The notes under the pieces: generated by a model
The model's input: only the letters and a program-made list of their open reading frames with translations
Database searches by the model: none
What the model was told of the DNA's origin: nothing
Translations under genes and position numbers: made by a program
Part shown: positions 42,105-50,586 of the stretch, piece by piece
How the letters are laid out: each line of letters starts with the position of its first letter
Numbering within the stretch: the first letter of the stretch is position 1
Source of the DNA: Geodermatophilus nigrescens
Lineage (GTDB): Bacteria > Actinomycetota > Actinomycetes > Mycobacteriales > Geodermatophilaceae
Direction of reading: 5' to 3'
DNA length: 64,000 bases
NCBI RefSeq assembly: GCF_900129495.1
Contig: NZ_FQVX01000003.1
Span: 248,001 to 312,000, forward strand

Positions 42105-43655
42105 TCAGCCGGTCGGGGAGGCCGGTGCGCCGTCGGTGCCGTCGCCCGTGTCGCCGTCGGCCCCGCCGTCCGTGTCGCCGTCGGTGTCGCCGTCGGTGTC
42201 GCCGTCGGTCCCGCCGTCCGCCGGGGCCGGCTCCTCGGGCTCGGGGACGACGGTGCGCGCGATGGTCGCCTCGGTCTCGCCGAGGCCACCGAGGGTGATG
42301 TCGTCGTAGGCGACCAGCGCCCCGCTGTCGGGGTCGAGGTAGAGGACCGTGCAGGTCAGCGGCGTCGGGCTCTCGCCCTGCAGGCCGCGCAGGCCCGCGC
42401 CGCCCGTGGAGCCCTGCACCATGAGCAGCGTCCCCTCGTCGAGCGTCTCGACCTCCCGCTCGTGGGTGTGCCCGGCGAGCACCACCGGGACGACGCCGTC
42501 CAGCGGCGGCGCCTGCTCCGGGTCGTGCACCATCGCGATGGCCGGCGGCGGGTCCTGCTCCGCGGAGAGCTCGGCGAGGTCCTCACCGGTCTGCTCGAGG
42601 GACTCGGTGTCGCCGGTGGCGTCCTTGTCGGGGGTGAAGCGGGGGTCGCGGGCGCCGACGACGGTGAGCCCGGCGACCGTCGTCGCGGAGTCGTCCAGCA
42701 CGGTGGCGTTCGGCTGCGAGGCGACCAGCGCGGCCGTGATCGCGGAGTCGTGGTTGCCGCGGATGTAGACGTAGGGCACGCCGAGGGAGCCGATCGAGCC
42801 GATCACCTGGTTCTCCGGCTCGCTGCCCCAGTCGGTGATGTCGCCGGTGTCGAGGACCGCGTCGACGTCGAACTGCTCGGCCACCTGCGCGACCAGGTCG
42901 AACCCCGCCGGGTTGAGGTGGATGTCGGAGACGTGCAGCAGGGCGACGGTGTCGGTGGGCCCGCCGGGCGCGGGCAGTGCGGACAGCGTCGAGTAGAGGG
43001 TGCCGACGTTGGTGACCAGGTCCTCGAGGGAGGCCCGGTAGGCGTTGAAGCGGGCGACGATGTCCTCGGCGCTGCCGATCAGGCTGGTCGCGTTGACCAG
43101 CAGGCCGGTGTAGGTGGGCTGGGAGAGCGCCTCTGGCCGCCAGGTGGCCGCGCCCAGGCCGGCGGTGCCGGCCAGCAGGACCACCGAGGCGCCGGCCGCG
43201 ACCAGCGGCTCCCGCCACCGCCGGTAGACGACGAGCGAGCCGAGCGCCGCCCCACCGACGCCGGCCAGCGCGGTGGTCCAGGCCAGCCGGGTGACGGCGT
43301 CCTGCAGGTCGGCGCTGACGCGGTCGACCAGGCCGTCGACCCGCGCCGGGTCGCTGACCAGCGCCTGGATGCGGGTCTCGTCGACGCGGCGCAGCTGCAC
43401 GTCGAGGCCCAGCGGCCCGTCGTAGGCGTCCACCTCGAGGCTGCCCAGCGGCGGCACCTCGACCGTGGCGCCGCCGCCGGTGGGGGTGAGGGCGAGGCTG
43501 GCGTCGAAGGGGCCGATCGGCGCGTCGATGCGGCCCAGCAGCAGGATGCCGAGCAGCGCCCCGGCGGTGGCCACGGCGACGCGCAGCAGCCAGCGGCCGG
43601 CGGTGCGTCCGCGGCGGCGCCAGGGCCGCGGCGGGGTCGTCGTCGGCTCGTCCAT
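42105..43655 (-). CDS. Membrane-anchored metallophosphoesterase
   Basis: This 516-residue protein has an N-terminal membrane helix near residue 25, an extracytoplasmic beta region, two more helices around 120-175, then a calcineurin-like phosphoesterase domain. That domain shows LLHVSDIHL, VLDTGDITDWG, IRGNHDS and VLAGHTHERE, the full set of two-metal motifs. A low-complexity C-terminal tail repeats GDTD. Likely hydrolyses a phosphoester or nucleotide outside the membrane. TAGCCT lies 6 nt before the ATG. Confidence 0.87.
   Translation of the reverse strand: MDEPTTTPPRPWRRRGRTAGRWLLRVAVATAGALLGILLLGRIDAPIGPFDASLALTPTGGGATVEVPPLGSLEVDAYDGPLGLDVQLRRVDETRIQALVSDPARVDGLVDRVSADLQDAVTRLAWTTALAGVGGAALGSLVVYRRWREPLVAAGASVVLLAGTAGLGAATWRPEALSQPTYTGLLVNATSLIGSAEDIVARFNAYRASLEDLVTNVGTLYSTLSALPAPGGPTDTVALLHVSDIHLNPAGFDLVAQVAEQFDVDAVLDTGDITDWGSEPENQVIGSIGSLGVPYVYIRGNHDSAITAALVASQPNATVLDDSATTVAGLTVVGARDPRFTPDKDATGDTESLEQTGEDLAELSAEQDPPPAIAMVHDPEQAPPLDGVVPVVLAGHTHEREVETLDEGTLLMVQGSTGGAGLRGLQGESPTPLTCTVLYLDPDSGALVAYDDITLGGLGETEATIARTVVPEPEEPAPADGGTDGDTDGDTDGDTDGGADGDTGDGTDGAPASPTG
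42131..42222 (-). repeat. 12-bp tandem repeat encoding the GDTD tail
   Basis: Copies of a GTCGGTGTCGCC-like unit in the metallophosphoesterase C-terminus encode GGTDGDTDGDTDGDTDGG. The repeat is perfect for about three units and degenerate outside them. Confidence 0.75.
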
Positions 43656-43661
43656 CCGTCG

Positions 43662-43667
43662 AGGCTA
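43662..43667 (-). promoter_or_regulatory. Leaderless -10 box (TAGCCT) of the metallophosphoesterase gene
   Basis: TAGCCT on the minus strand ends 6 nt before ATG 43655. Confidence 0.5.
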
Positions 43668-43724
43668 GAGGCGCGGCGTCCCGGCCCGCCCCGCGGCGGG
43701 GGGCGGGCCGGGACGGCCGGGCGG

Positions 43725-44327
43725 TCAGGCGACGAGCTTCGCCGTGATCTCGGCGAGGCGGCGGCCCTGGTAGCGGGCGGCGGTGAGCTCGGCCTCGGAC
43801 GCGGTGGCCGACTGGCCGCCGGACGCCGTCGAGACGCCGTAGGGGTTGCCGCCGGCCTCGAACAGCAGCGGGTCGGTGTAGCCGGGCGGCACGATGACGG
43901 CGCCGAAGTGCGAGAAGATGTTGAAGAACGTCAGGATCGTCGACTCGTTGCCGCCGTGGACGTTCTGCGCGCTGGTGAACGCCGTGGCGCCCTTGTTCGC
44001 CAGCTTGCCGGTGAACCACAGGCCACCGAGCTGGTCGATGAACTGCTTCATCTGGGCGGCGGGCGTGCCGAAGCGGGTGGGGCTGCCCAGCGCGTAGCCG
44101 TCGGCCCACTCCATGTCGGCCGGCGTGGCCTCCTCCACCTGGTCGGCGGTGGCGTCGACGTGGGCACGCCACAGCGGGTTGGAGCTGATGGCCTCCTCGG
44201 GGGCGAGCTCCGGCACGCGGCGCAGGCGGACCTCGGCGCCGGCCTCCTCCGCGCCCTGGGCGAGCGCGGCGGCGAGCTGGTGCACGTTCCCGGTGGACGA
44301 GTAGTAGATGACGGCGATCTTCGCCAC
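43725..44327 (-). CDS. wrbA: NAD(P)H:quinone oxidoreductase, WrbA family
   Basis: This 200-residue flavodoxin-fold, FMN-dependent enzyme reduces quinones by two electrons to avoid semiquinone radicals. The FMN phosphate loop is YYSSTGNVHQLA at the N-terminus, followed by GSPTRFGTPAAQMKQFID and TSAQNVHGGNESTI, all typical of WrbA. GTG 44327 has a GAGGGA ribosome site and gives the canonical length; the open frame extends upstream to 44411 without conservation. Confidence 0.93.
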   Translation of the reverse strand: MAKIAVIYYSSTGNVHQLAAALAQGAEEAGAEVRLRRVPELAPEEAISSNPLWRAHVDATADQVEEATPADMEWADGYALGSPTRFGTPAAQMKQFIDQLGGLWFTGKLANKGATAFTSAQNVHGGNESTILTFFNIFSHFGAVIVPPGYTDPLLFEAGGNPYGVSTASGGQSATASEAELTAARYQGRRLAEITAKLVA

Positions 44328-44439
44328 GGTTCCCTCGGCTCTCGTGTCTCGGACGGTGGTTGCGTGTTCAACCACCGTCTCCGAGTGTGCCCGCAGATCC
44401 CGGCGCGTCAAACGTCGGGTCGGGGACGAACCGGTGCCG

Positions 44440-44910
44440 TCAGGCGGGACGGGGGCGGAACACCCAGCGCAGCGCGAGAAAGCGCAGGGTGCCGATGGTG
44501 GCCGTGACCAGGGCGATGACCAGGAACTCGGTGACGACCGACGGGTCGGTGGTGACCGAGTTGAACCAGCTCAGCGCGAGGCTGGTGGCGATCATCCCGG
44601 CGACGGCGAGCGCGCCGCCCTCCCACTGCGCGGTCAGGAACCCCACGCGCTCACCGGCGTGGAAGCTGATCCGCCGGTGCATCTCGTTGGCCATGATCGA
44701 TGAGATGGCCGAGCCGATGACGTTGGCGGGCACGTCGCCCAGGCCGTTGAGCAGCACGTAGAGCAGCGCGTAGACGGCGCTGGAGAGCCCGCCGACGAGG
44801 ACGAACCGGGAGAACTGGCCGAACCACCGGTCGGAGCGCACGCCGGCCGCGACGTCACCGACGAGGTCGGCGACCGCCACGGGGCGGTGCAGCAGCGACG
44901 GGCAGGTCAC
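44440..44910 (-). CDS. GtrA-like family membrane protein
   Basis: This 156-residue protein has four predicted helices and the GtrA/DPMS signature: QFSRFVLVGGLSSAVYALLY, VIGSAISSIMANEMHRRISF and a final LRFLALRWVF. GtrA-type proteins are thought to flip lipid-linked sugars for wall or O-antigen decoration. GTG 44910 follows GAGGAG. A stand-alone gene; no glycosyltransferase is coupled to it here. Confidence 0.85.
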   Translation of the reverse strand: MTCPSLLHRPVAVADLVGDVAAGVRSDRWFGQFSRFVLVGGLSSAVYALLYVLLNGLGDVPANVIGSAISSIMANEMHRRISFHAGERVGFLTAQWEGGALAVAGMIATSLALSWFNSVTTDPSVVTEFLVIALVTATIGTLRFLALRWVFRPRPA

Positions 44911-45083
44911 GACGTCTCCTCGGTCCGGGATCTCTCGGGGTGGCAGGGGTAGTGCACAGGTTCCCCCTGACAGTTCCCTGGGAGCCAGCGGATTAGGCCC
45001 TGGCATTCCCCCGTGACGGTGTGGATCGCGTCACCCCGGGCGCGTCCAGGCTCCTCCCAGGGAGGCCGGTCACCGTGGGTGGC

Positions 45084-45527
45084 ATGGACGCCCGACCCGC
45101 CCTGACCACCGGCACCGTCGTCGCGCTGGCCGCGGTGGCCGCCCTGACGCTGCTGCCCGCGGGCAGCGGGGGCTGGGAGTGGGGCGCGCCCACCGCCGAA
45201 CTGCGCTGGTACGTGACCGGCCTGGACTCCCGCGCCACCGTGGTGCAGCTGCTCGGCAACCTGCTGCTGCTCGCGCCGCTCGCGGTGGTGGCCGTCCTGC
45301 GGTGGCCGGTCCTGCGCTCGCCCGCGGTGCTCGTCGCCGCCGCACTCGCCACGGGCGCGGCGATCGAGACGCTGCAGTGGGCGCTGCCGCTCGGCCGGGT
45401 CGTGTCGCCGGTCGACGCGCTGCTCAACGCCACGGGCGCCGTCGTCGCGGGCCTGCTGGTCGCCGGCCTGACGGCCGCCGCCGACCGGCTTGCCGACCGG
45501 CCGACGGGGGTAGGGAGCCGCCCATGA
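45084..45527 (+). CDS. VanZ-like family membrane protein
   Basis: This 147-residue protein has about four membrane segments and the VanZ pattern: LTLLPAG near the start, QLLGNLLLLAPLAVV, and AIETLQWALPLGRVVSPVDALLNATGAVVAG. VanZ proteins can lower teicoplanin binding, but most relatives are uncharacterised. ATG 45084 was chosen over an upstream start at 45021. Its stop overlaps the next gene (ATGA). Confidence 0.82.
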   Translation: MDARPALTTGTVVALAAVAALTLLPAGSGGWEWGAPTAELRWYVTGLDSRATVVQLLGNLLLLAPLAVVAVLRWPVLRSPAVLVAAALATGAAIETLQWALPLGRVVSPVDALLNATGAVVAGLLVAGLTAAADRLADRPTGVGSRP

Positions 45528-46405
45528 GCCTGATGGGTTTCCTCGACCGCCTCGCGGACGTGAGCACCTTCGACAAGGTCATCGAGCCGGCCCGCTCGGC
45601 GGTCCAGGCCGTGCTCAAGCCCGGAGCGCTCAAGGACGCCCTGCACGGCACGTGGCTCGGCCACCCGCTGCACCCGGTGCTGGTGCAGGTGCCGGTGGGC
45701 AGTTGGGCGTCGGCCGGCCTGCTCGACGCCATCCCGCCGCTGCGGCCGGCCGCGACCGTGCTCATCGGCACCGGCGTCGTCGTGTCGGTGCCCGCCGCGA
45801 TGAGCGGTGCGGCCGACTGGTCGGAGCAGGAGGTCGGCGTCCGCCGGCTCGGCGCGCTGCACGCGGTGGCCAACACCGTCGCGCTCGGCTTCTACGTGGG
45901 CTCGCTGGTGGCCCGGGCGAAGGGGCGCGGCACGCTCGGCCGGGTGCTGTCCTACACCGGGCTGGGCCTGGCCACCGGCTCGGCGGCGGTGGGCGGGCAC
46001 ATGTCCTACGCGCAGTCCTCCGGCGCCTCCCACGCCGCGACGGCGGCCCGCGCGCTCACCTCCGACTGGATCGACCTCGGCCCGCTCGACGACCTGCCCG
46101 AGGGCCGCCCGGCGCTGCGCACCGCGCCCGGCAGCGGCGTCACCGCGCCGCTGGCCGCCGTCCGCCGGGGCGGGCGGGTCGACGTCTTCGTCGGCGCCTG
46201 CTCGCACCTGGCCGGGCCGCTGTACGAGGGCAGCGTCGAGGAGGTCCGCGGGCACGCGTGCCTGGTCTGCCCGTGGCACGACTCGGCGTTCGACCTGGAC
46301 AACGGCGAGCCGCGGCGCGGGCCGGCGGCCAACCCGCAGGAGAAGCTCGACGTGCGGATGGAGGCCGGGCACGTCATGGCCCGGCTGCCCGCGCGGCACC
46401 AGTAG
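45524..46405 (+). CDS. DUF2231 membrane domain fused to a Rieske [2Fe-2S] domain
   Basis: This 293-residue protein has an N-terminal DUF2231 region with about four helices (GHPLHPVLVQVPVGSW, ATVLIGTGVVVSVPAAMSGAADW). The C-terminal Rieske domain has cluster ligands in GACSHLAGPL and CLVCPWHDSAFDL. It is probably a membrane-associated electron-transfer protein with the cluster on a soluble face. The fusion is common in actinomycetes. Coupled to the VanZ-like gene by a 4-nt overlap. Confidence 0.88.
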   Translation: MSLMGFLDRLADVSTFDKVIEPARSAVQAVLKPGALKDALHGTWLGHPLHPVLVQVPVGSWASAGLLDAIPPLRPAATVLIGTGVVVSVPAAMSGAADWSEQEVGVRRLGALHAVANTVALGFYVGSLVARAKGRGTLGRVLSYTGLGLATGSAAVGGHMSYAQSSGASHAATAARALTSDWIDLGPLDDLPEGRPALRTAPGSGVTAPLAAVRRGGRVDVFVGACSHLAGPLYEGSVEEVRGHACLVCPWHDSAFDLDNGEPRRGPAANPQEKLDVRMEAGHVMARLPARHQ

Positions 46406-46420
46406 GGGTCCCGCGCGCCC

Positions 46421-46426
46421 TACCCT
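46421..46426 (+). promoter_or_regulatory. Leaderless -10 box (TACCCT)
   Basis: TACCCT ends 6 nt before ATG 46433 of the lipoprotein gene. Confidence 0.45.
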
Positions 46427-46432
46427 GCGCGC

Positions 46433-47281
46433 ATGAGGCGGACGGCGGCCGGGCTGGTCCTGCTGCTGTGCGCGGGGTGCGGCGGCGCCCCGGCGGCCTC
46501 GTCGTCGATGTCGGCGTCCTCGTCCGCCACCCTCTCCCCGGGGCCTGCGGTGCCCGCCGTCGAGGGGATTGAGGCCCAGGCGGTGGAGCTGCGCACCGAC
46601 GCGGCGGTCGGCGGGCAGGTGCAGGTGCGGGTGACCGACACCGGCGCCGGGCCGTTCACCGTCACCTCGGTCGCCATCGACTCACCCGGCTTCGCGGCGC
46701 TGCCCGACCGGCCGGTGGAGGCCGCCTTCGTGCCGGGCCGCGTCATCGACCTGCCGGCGCCGTACGGGGACGCCGTCTGTGGCTCCGCCGCGGAGCCCGC
46801 GGCCGCGCGGCTGACCGTCGTCCGGCCCGACGGGAGCAGCGAGGTGCTGCGGGTGCCGCTCGCGGCGGCGGACCTGGCCCGCATCCACGCCGACACGTGC
46901 GCGGCGGAGGCGGCGCTCGCCGTCGCCGGGGTGACGGTGACGGGGCTGGCGCTCGACGGCGACGCCGTGACCGGGACGCTGGCGCTGACCCGCGGGGGCG
47001 ACGACGGGCGGGCGGTGACGCTGACCCGGCTGGACGGCAACGTGCTGTACGACGTCGCGGCGGACCTCCCGGCGACGCTGGGGGAAGGCGAGGACGCGCG
47101 GGAGGTGGCGCTGGAGTTCACGACGGCGCGCTGCGACCCCCACGCGCTGGCCGAGACCAAGCAGCCGTACCTGTTCGTGCTCGGCGTGCAGGTGGACGGC
47201 GAGGACGAGGTCACCGTCGACCTGCCGCTGGACCAGGCGCAGCGCGACGAGCTGTTCGCGCTGACCGGGAGCGCCTGCTGA
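46433..47281 (+). CDS. Putative lipoprotein
   Basis: This 282-residue exported protein has a lipobox LCAGC (Cys near residue 16) followed by a serine-rich linker. The mature part is beta-rich, with immunoglobulin-like segments such as VQVRVTDTGAGPFTVTSVAIDSPGF and EVALEFTTARCDPHALAETKQPYLF, plus several cysteines. No named domain recognised. Probably a surface-anchored protein of unknown role. A strong hairpin follows the stop. Confidence 0.72.
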   Translation: MRRTAAGLVLLLCAGCGGAPAASSSMSASSSATLSPGPAVPAVEGIEAQAVELRTDAAVGGQVQVRVTDTGAGPFTVTSVAIDSPGFAALPDRPVEAAFVPGRVIDLPAPYGDAVCGSAAEPAAARLTVVRPDGSSEVLRVPLAAADLARIHADTCAAEAALAVAGVTVTGLALDGDAVTGTLALTRGGDDGRAVTLTRLDGNVLYDVAADLPATLGEGEDAREVALEFTTARCDPHALAETKQPYLFVLGVQVDGEDEVTVDLPLDQAQRDELFALTGSAC

Positions 47282-47295
47282 CCCCTCACATGGGA

Positions 47296-47337
47296 CCGGT
47301 CCGGCCGCGCCCGGGGGGAACGGGGCGGCCGGACCGG
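47296..47337 (+). terminator. Hairpin terminator after the lipoprotein gene
   Basis: A perfect 13-bp stem (CCGGTCCGGCCGC and its complement) with a 16-nt loop begins 15 nt after the stop. Confidence 0.6.
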
Positions 47338-47495
47338 GGTCTGGCGTGCGGGCGCGCTGTCGGCGCCGCACTGGTCATGACCGTAGGTAGTCGAGGGCGG
47401 GGGCCACGATCCCCTGAACGGGTGGACCCGCCCGTCCGGGTGGCGACGCCGGTCACGCGGGGTTCCGCGGGAGCGTCTGCGGGCACCCCGGGCGG

Positions 47496-47594
47496 GTGTT
47501 CCTCTTCTTCTCCAACCGGTTCGGCTGCCTCGGCTCGCTGCTCATCTCGGCGGTGCTGACGATCGTGGTCCTGCTGGTGCTCGACGTGCTGTGA
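47496..47594 (+). CDS. 32-residue membrane micro-protein
   Basis: GTG 47496 opens a frame reading FLFFSNRFGCLGSLLIS followed by a hydrophobic helix ending VLDVL. Its TGA overlaps the next gene's GTG (GTGA). Similar tiny FFSNRxGCLGS proteins occur in other actinomycetes, as far as I recall. It has one membrane helix and an unusual conserved-looking NRFGC head. Real coding status is supported by the coupling and sequence character, not by length. Confidence 0.6.
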   Translation: MFLFFSNRFGCLGSLLISAVLTIVVLLVLDVL

Positions 47595-48022
47595 GCGCCG
47601 CACCGGACGACGCCGCGGTGCTGGCCGGGTTGGCATCGGCATCCCGCGAGGCCCGTGCGGAGCTGGCGGCGGCGGTCGCGGCGGTGGAGGAGGCGTCCGG
47701 GCCGCTGGTGGAGTGGCGCGGCGGGGAGCGGCAGGCCGGCGGCGCGATCACCATGCCGTGGGCCGCCTACGCGGAGCCCGTGTCGGCCCTGCTGGGTGCG
47801 CTGGGCCGGGCGGGCGCGGTGCCGGTCTTCGACTGGATGCGCTGGGACGGCGCGCGCCGCTACCGCACGGCCGGCGACGTGGCCGCCGCTCCGCTGGCCG
47901 ACGTCGCCCGCCTGGTGACGACGATCGTCCGCGGCGATCGGTTCGCCGAGGGGACGGTCGCCGCAGCGCTGGAGGACGGCCGGCTGCTCGCGGCGGCGCG
48001 GCGGGTCCGGGACGGCCGGTGA
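47591..48022 (+). CDS. DUF6508-like protein
   Basis: This 143-residue cytosolic helical protein contains LVEWRGGERQAGGAITMPWAAYAEPV, VPVFDWMRWDGARRY and ARLVTTIVRGDRFAEGTVAAALEDG. This is the pattern of the DUF6508 family (W-GG, then FDW, then a C-terminal RGDRF). Function unknown. GTG 47591 overlaps the micro-protein stop. It is the last core gene before tRNA-Lys and the island. Confidence 0.7.
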   Translation: MSAAPDDAAVLAGLASASREARAELAAAVAAVEEASGPLVEWRGGERQAGGAITMPWAAYAEPVSALLGALGRAGAVPVFDWMRWDGARRYRTAGDVAAAPLADVARLVTTIVRGDRFAEGTVAAALEDGRLLAAARRVRDGR

Positions 48023-48055
48023 CCGCCGGCGCGGTCTGGGAGACTCGGCCGTGCC

Positions 48056-48128
48056 GGGCCTCTAGCTCAACTGGCAGAGCAGCGGACTTTTAATCCGCGG
48101 GTTGTGGGTTCGATCCCCACGGGGCCCA
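48056..48128 (+). tRNA. tRNA-Lys(TTT), island attachment site
   Basis: The acceptor GGGCCTC pairs with GGGGCCC. The D-stem is GCTC/GAGC, the anticodon stem GCGGA/TCCGC with loop CTTTTAA (anticodon TTT), and the T-stem GTGGG/CCCAC with TTCGATC. 73 nt without CCA. Its 3' half is repeated at 61000. The adjacent integrase frame runs antisense into this gene. Confidence 0.97.
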
Positions 48129-49158
48129 CCGTGCTGACCAGCACTTTCGTTGGGGGCGTCGGAGGCGCATGCGTCCACAGGCTGTGCTGTGGTCGCATTC
48201 TGGTCGCGTGCCGTCCCGGCGGCGGTTTCGAAGGCCTTCTCCAGTGCAGCCGCCATGGCGTCCGACGCGGTCCGTGCGGTGTCCTCCGACAGGTGGCCGT
48301 AGGTGTCGACCGTGATGCCGATCGAGGAGTGCCGGAGCATCTTCGACACGATCGCCATGGGCACGCCCGCGGCGAGCATCAGCGACGCCGCGCCGTGGCG
48401 GAGGTCATGGAGTCGAACCTGGCGCAGGCCCACGGCCTTGGTCAGGGCGACGAAGTGGCGCGTGACGTACTCCGGCCGCAGTGGGGTGCCGTTCTCCCGG
48501 GCGAAGACCAGGTCGTGCGCCTCGTAGGCGTCGCCCCAGCTCTGCCGGTCGAGGTCCTGGCCGAGCCGGACCTGCAGCAGTGCCTGGCGGCGCGCTCGGT
48601 CAGTGGCACCGCCGCCTCCGATGAGCGGGTCTTGGGTGTGGAGAACTGCAGCCGGCCGCCGACGTCGACGATGGTCTGACGGATTCGCGCTGTGCGATTG
48701 GTGAGGTCCAGGTCGCCCCAGCGCAGTCCGAGCGCCTCGCCGCGGCGGAGGCCGCATGCGGCGATGACCTCGAACAGGGGGCCGAGGCGGTCGGTCTCGG
48801 CGTACCTGAGGAACGCAGCGAGCTCGTCCGCAGACCAGGGCTGCACCTCGGGGCGGGTGCCGTTGGGTGGGGTGACGTTGCTGGCCACGTTGAAGGGCAG
48901 CCGGCGTGTCTTCACCCCGTAGCTGAGTGCCGACCGGAGCGTCGCGTGGATGCGCCTGATGGTCACCGGACCGCGCCCGGCGGCCGCATCGATCAGCAGC
49001 TGCTCAATGTGCCCAGCACGCAGTCGCTCGATCGGCACGTGTCCGATGGCCGGGACGATGACGTTGTCGACGTGCGCCCGGTAAGAGCGCTGCTCATGTC
49101 GGGATGAGATGGGCAAGCAACTCGATAGTGCTGCTGGCAAGGCCCTCGCCGACGTCAC
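48062..49158 (-). pseudogene. int: Tyrosine site-specific integrase, truncated and frameshifted
   Basis: The core-binding part (RSYRAHVDNVIVPAIGHVPIERL) and first catalytic Arg (CGLRRGEALGLRWGDLD) are in the frame starting at 49158. Near 48,588-48,597 the frame breaks after AAVPLTER by an apparent 1-base loss. It continues in another frame with LLQVRLGQDLDRQSWGDAYEAHD, the HxxR motif LHDLRHG and the Tyr motif GITVDTYGHL. The N-terminal arm-binding region expected before RSYRAHVDN is missing. The C-terminal codons run antisense through tRNA-Lys to a TAG at 48062. Probably inactive. Confidence 0.88.
48091..48140 (+). repeat. Proximal attachment repeat (tRNA-Lys 3' end)
   Basis: This 50-bp segment covers the tRNA-Lys anticodon 3' side to 12 nt past the gene. 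It matches 61000-61049 with 3 mismatches, in direct orientation. Confidence 0.85.
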
Positions 49159-49193
49159 AGGGCGGTGGACCTGTGCGCCGCCCTGAAGTGCAG

Positions 49194-49223
49194 GAAGCCC
49201 CGAGCCGATCTGGCCGGGGCTTC
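49194..49223 (-). terminator. Putative terminator of the nuclease-pair operon
   Basis: An 8-bp stem (GAAGCCCC/GGGGCTTC) with a 14-nt loop lies 25 nt past the stop of the minus-strand partner gene. Confidence 0.45.
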
Positions 49224-49247
49224 TCTGCTGTGGGGCATCGGCCGCCT

Positions 49248-49817
49248 TCAGCGGCGACCGCGACTCACCGGCTGACGGATGAGGTCGTCAATCACCGTGT
49301 GAAGCGAGCGCCAAGCGGTCTGACAGACCCCCAAGCACTGGTCCACGAACTGTGTCATCTCACTGACGTCGGGCGCTGGGGAGACGTAGCCCCAGACCGG
49401 GAAGTAGTCCTCGCGTGGCGCGGTCAGTCCGATGCTTCGAGCCGTCTGCAGGCACCGGTCGCGGGTCGCGCGCGTCTGCGCGGCCGGGGCGGTCGCTTCG
49501 GGGCCGACATGCACGGCGACGTACGGCCAGGGCGTACTGGTCGTGGGATTAAGCAGCCAGGTGCTGTGCCAACCGAGGATGATCGAGAGGTCCCACCCGT
49601 CGTCTTCCCACGCGGTCTTGCGCAGCCCGATCCGCGACCACTGGGACTCCTCCTCCACGAGCGAAACCTCGTCCGTGCCCGCACTGGCCCATAGCCGATC
49701 GCCGAGCCCCCAGAACGCCGGGATCAGCGCCTGCCGGGCAACGTCCCGGAGGGCAGCCCACTCCTCAATGGCAGTGCGGTGCCGGAAGTAGAACGCCGCC
49801 TTCTCATCGATCGTCAT
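49248..49817 (-). CDS. Uncharacterised partner of the PD-(D/E)XK nuclease
   Basis: I do not recognise this 189-residue protein. It opens with a helix (DEKAAFYFRHRTAIEEWAALRDVA), has a central acidic and Trp-rich stretch (EEESQWSRIGLRKTAWEDDGWDLSIILGWH), and a C-terminal helix (FVDQCLGVCQTAWRSLHTVIDDLI). The ATG at 49817 has a GGGGGA ribosome site and lies 1 nt after the nuclease stop; an in-frame ATG at 49829 is the alternative. The tight coupling suggests that it acts with the nuclease, as an inhibitor, sensor or specificity subunit. Confidence 0.65.
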   Translation of the reverse strand: MTIDEKAAFYFRHRTAIEEWAALRDVARQALIPAFWGLGDRLWASAGTDEVSLVEEESQWSRIGLRKTAWEDDGWDLSIILGWHSTWLLNPTTSTPWPYVAVHVGPEATAPAAQTRATRDRCLQTARSIGLTAPREDYFPVWGYVSPAPDVSEMTQFVDQCLGVCQTAWRSLHTVIDDLIRQPVSRGRR

Positions 49818-49818
49818 G

Positions 49819-50586
49819 TCATCCCCCATGAAACTCGTTCAGGGTCTCGAGGAGGTCCAGCACCCCGGGAGCAGGCTCCCGTCCGGGTGGCAGTCGCAAG
49901 ATCGCCCCCTCGACGAACCCGACGACGTGGGACCAACGGAGCGGAACCCACTGCCCCTGGTTCTCGCCCGCGCTCCGCGGTAGCCGGCCATCGCGGGTCA
50001 GGAAGACCAGGGTGGGGTCCTCCTCGGACCACTCGTCGGCCAGCCGAGCGCATTGGTCACGCTGTTCGTCGGCCCAGACCTTGGCCTCGAGCAGGAGGGT
50101 TGCCCCGGGCAGGCGGACGATCATGTCAGCGCGAGTGTCGTTGCGGGTCTCCTCGCGAACGATCCGAACCGGGTGGAGGGCGGTGGCCGGGAGCTGCAGG
50201 TGCGTGACCAGGCCTTCGAGGACGAGGTCACCGAGCCGGTGATGCCCCTCCGGCTCGAGTAGCCAGGCGAGTGCGGCAGTGAGGTCGAGTTCGCTGTGCT
50301 GTCGGCCGAGAGCCTCGAGCAACGTACGAGGTCCACCGAGCCAGCGACCGGTCGACCGAAGGCCGGCCATCTCGCTCACCATCGCTTCCAGCAGGGCCGA
50401 CCAGCGCGCGATCGTGACGCGTTCGGGGTCCGACGCTCCACCGACCGCGGCGTACCACTCAGTCAGCATGCTGGCGAGCTCATGCTCCCAGCCGTTCAAC
50501 TGCTCGGCGTTCACCCTGGCGGAAGCAGACGGCGACAGGGGAGCGTGAGGGGTTGCCGGGTGGCCGCTTCGCGTTGCACAGCGCAC
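49819..50586 (-). CDS. PD-(D/E)XK nuclease superfamily protein (PDDEXK_4-like)
   Basis: This 255-residue protein has a helical N-terminal region. The C-terminal nuclease fold shows LDLTAALAWLLEP, an acidic residue in TRADMIVRLPG and the active-site LLLEAKVWADEQRDQCARLADEW, i.e. the D...ExK core followed by the helix typical of PDDEXK_4. The strand FLTRDG follows. It probably cleaves DNA. GTG 50586 follows GGGAGG; GTG 50514 is an internal alternative. Co-transcribed with the partner gene and divergent from the ssp operon, which suggests a second defence unit within the island. Confidence 0.72.
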   Translation of the reverse strand: MRCATRSGHPATPHAPLSPSASARVNAEQLNGWEHELASMLTEWYAAVGGASDPERVTIARWSALLEAMVSEMAGLRSTGRWLGGPRTLLEALGRQHSELDLTAALAWLLEPEGHHRLGDLVLEGLVTHLQLPATALHPVRIVREETRNDTRADMIVRLPGATLLLEAKVWADEQRDQCARLADEWSEEDPTLVFLTRDGRLPRSAGENQGQWVPLRWSHVVGFVEGAILRLPPGREPAPGVLDLLETLNEFHGG

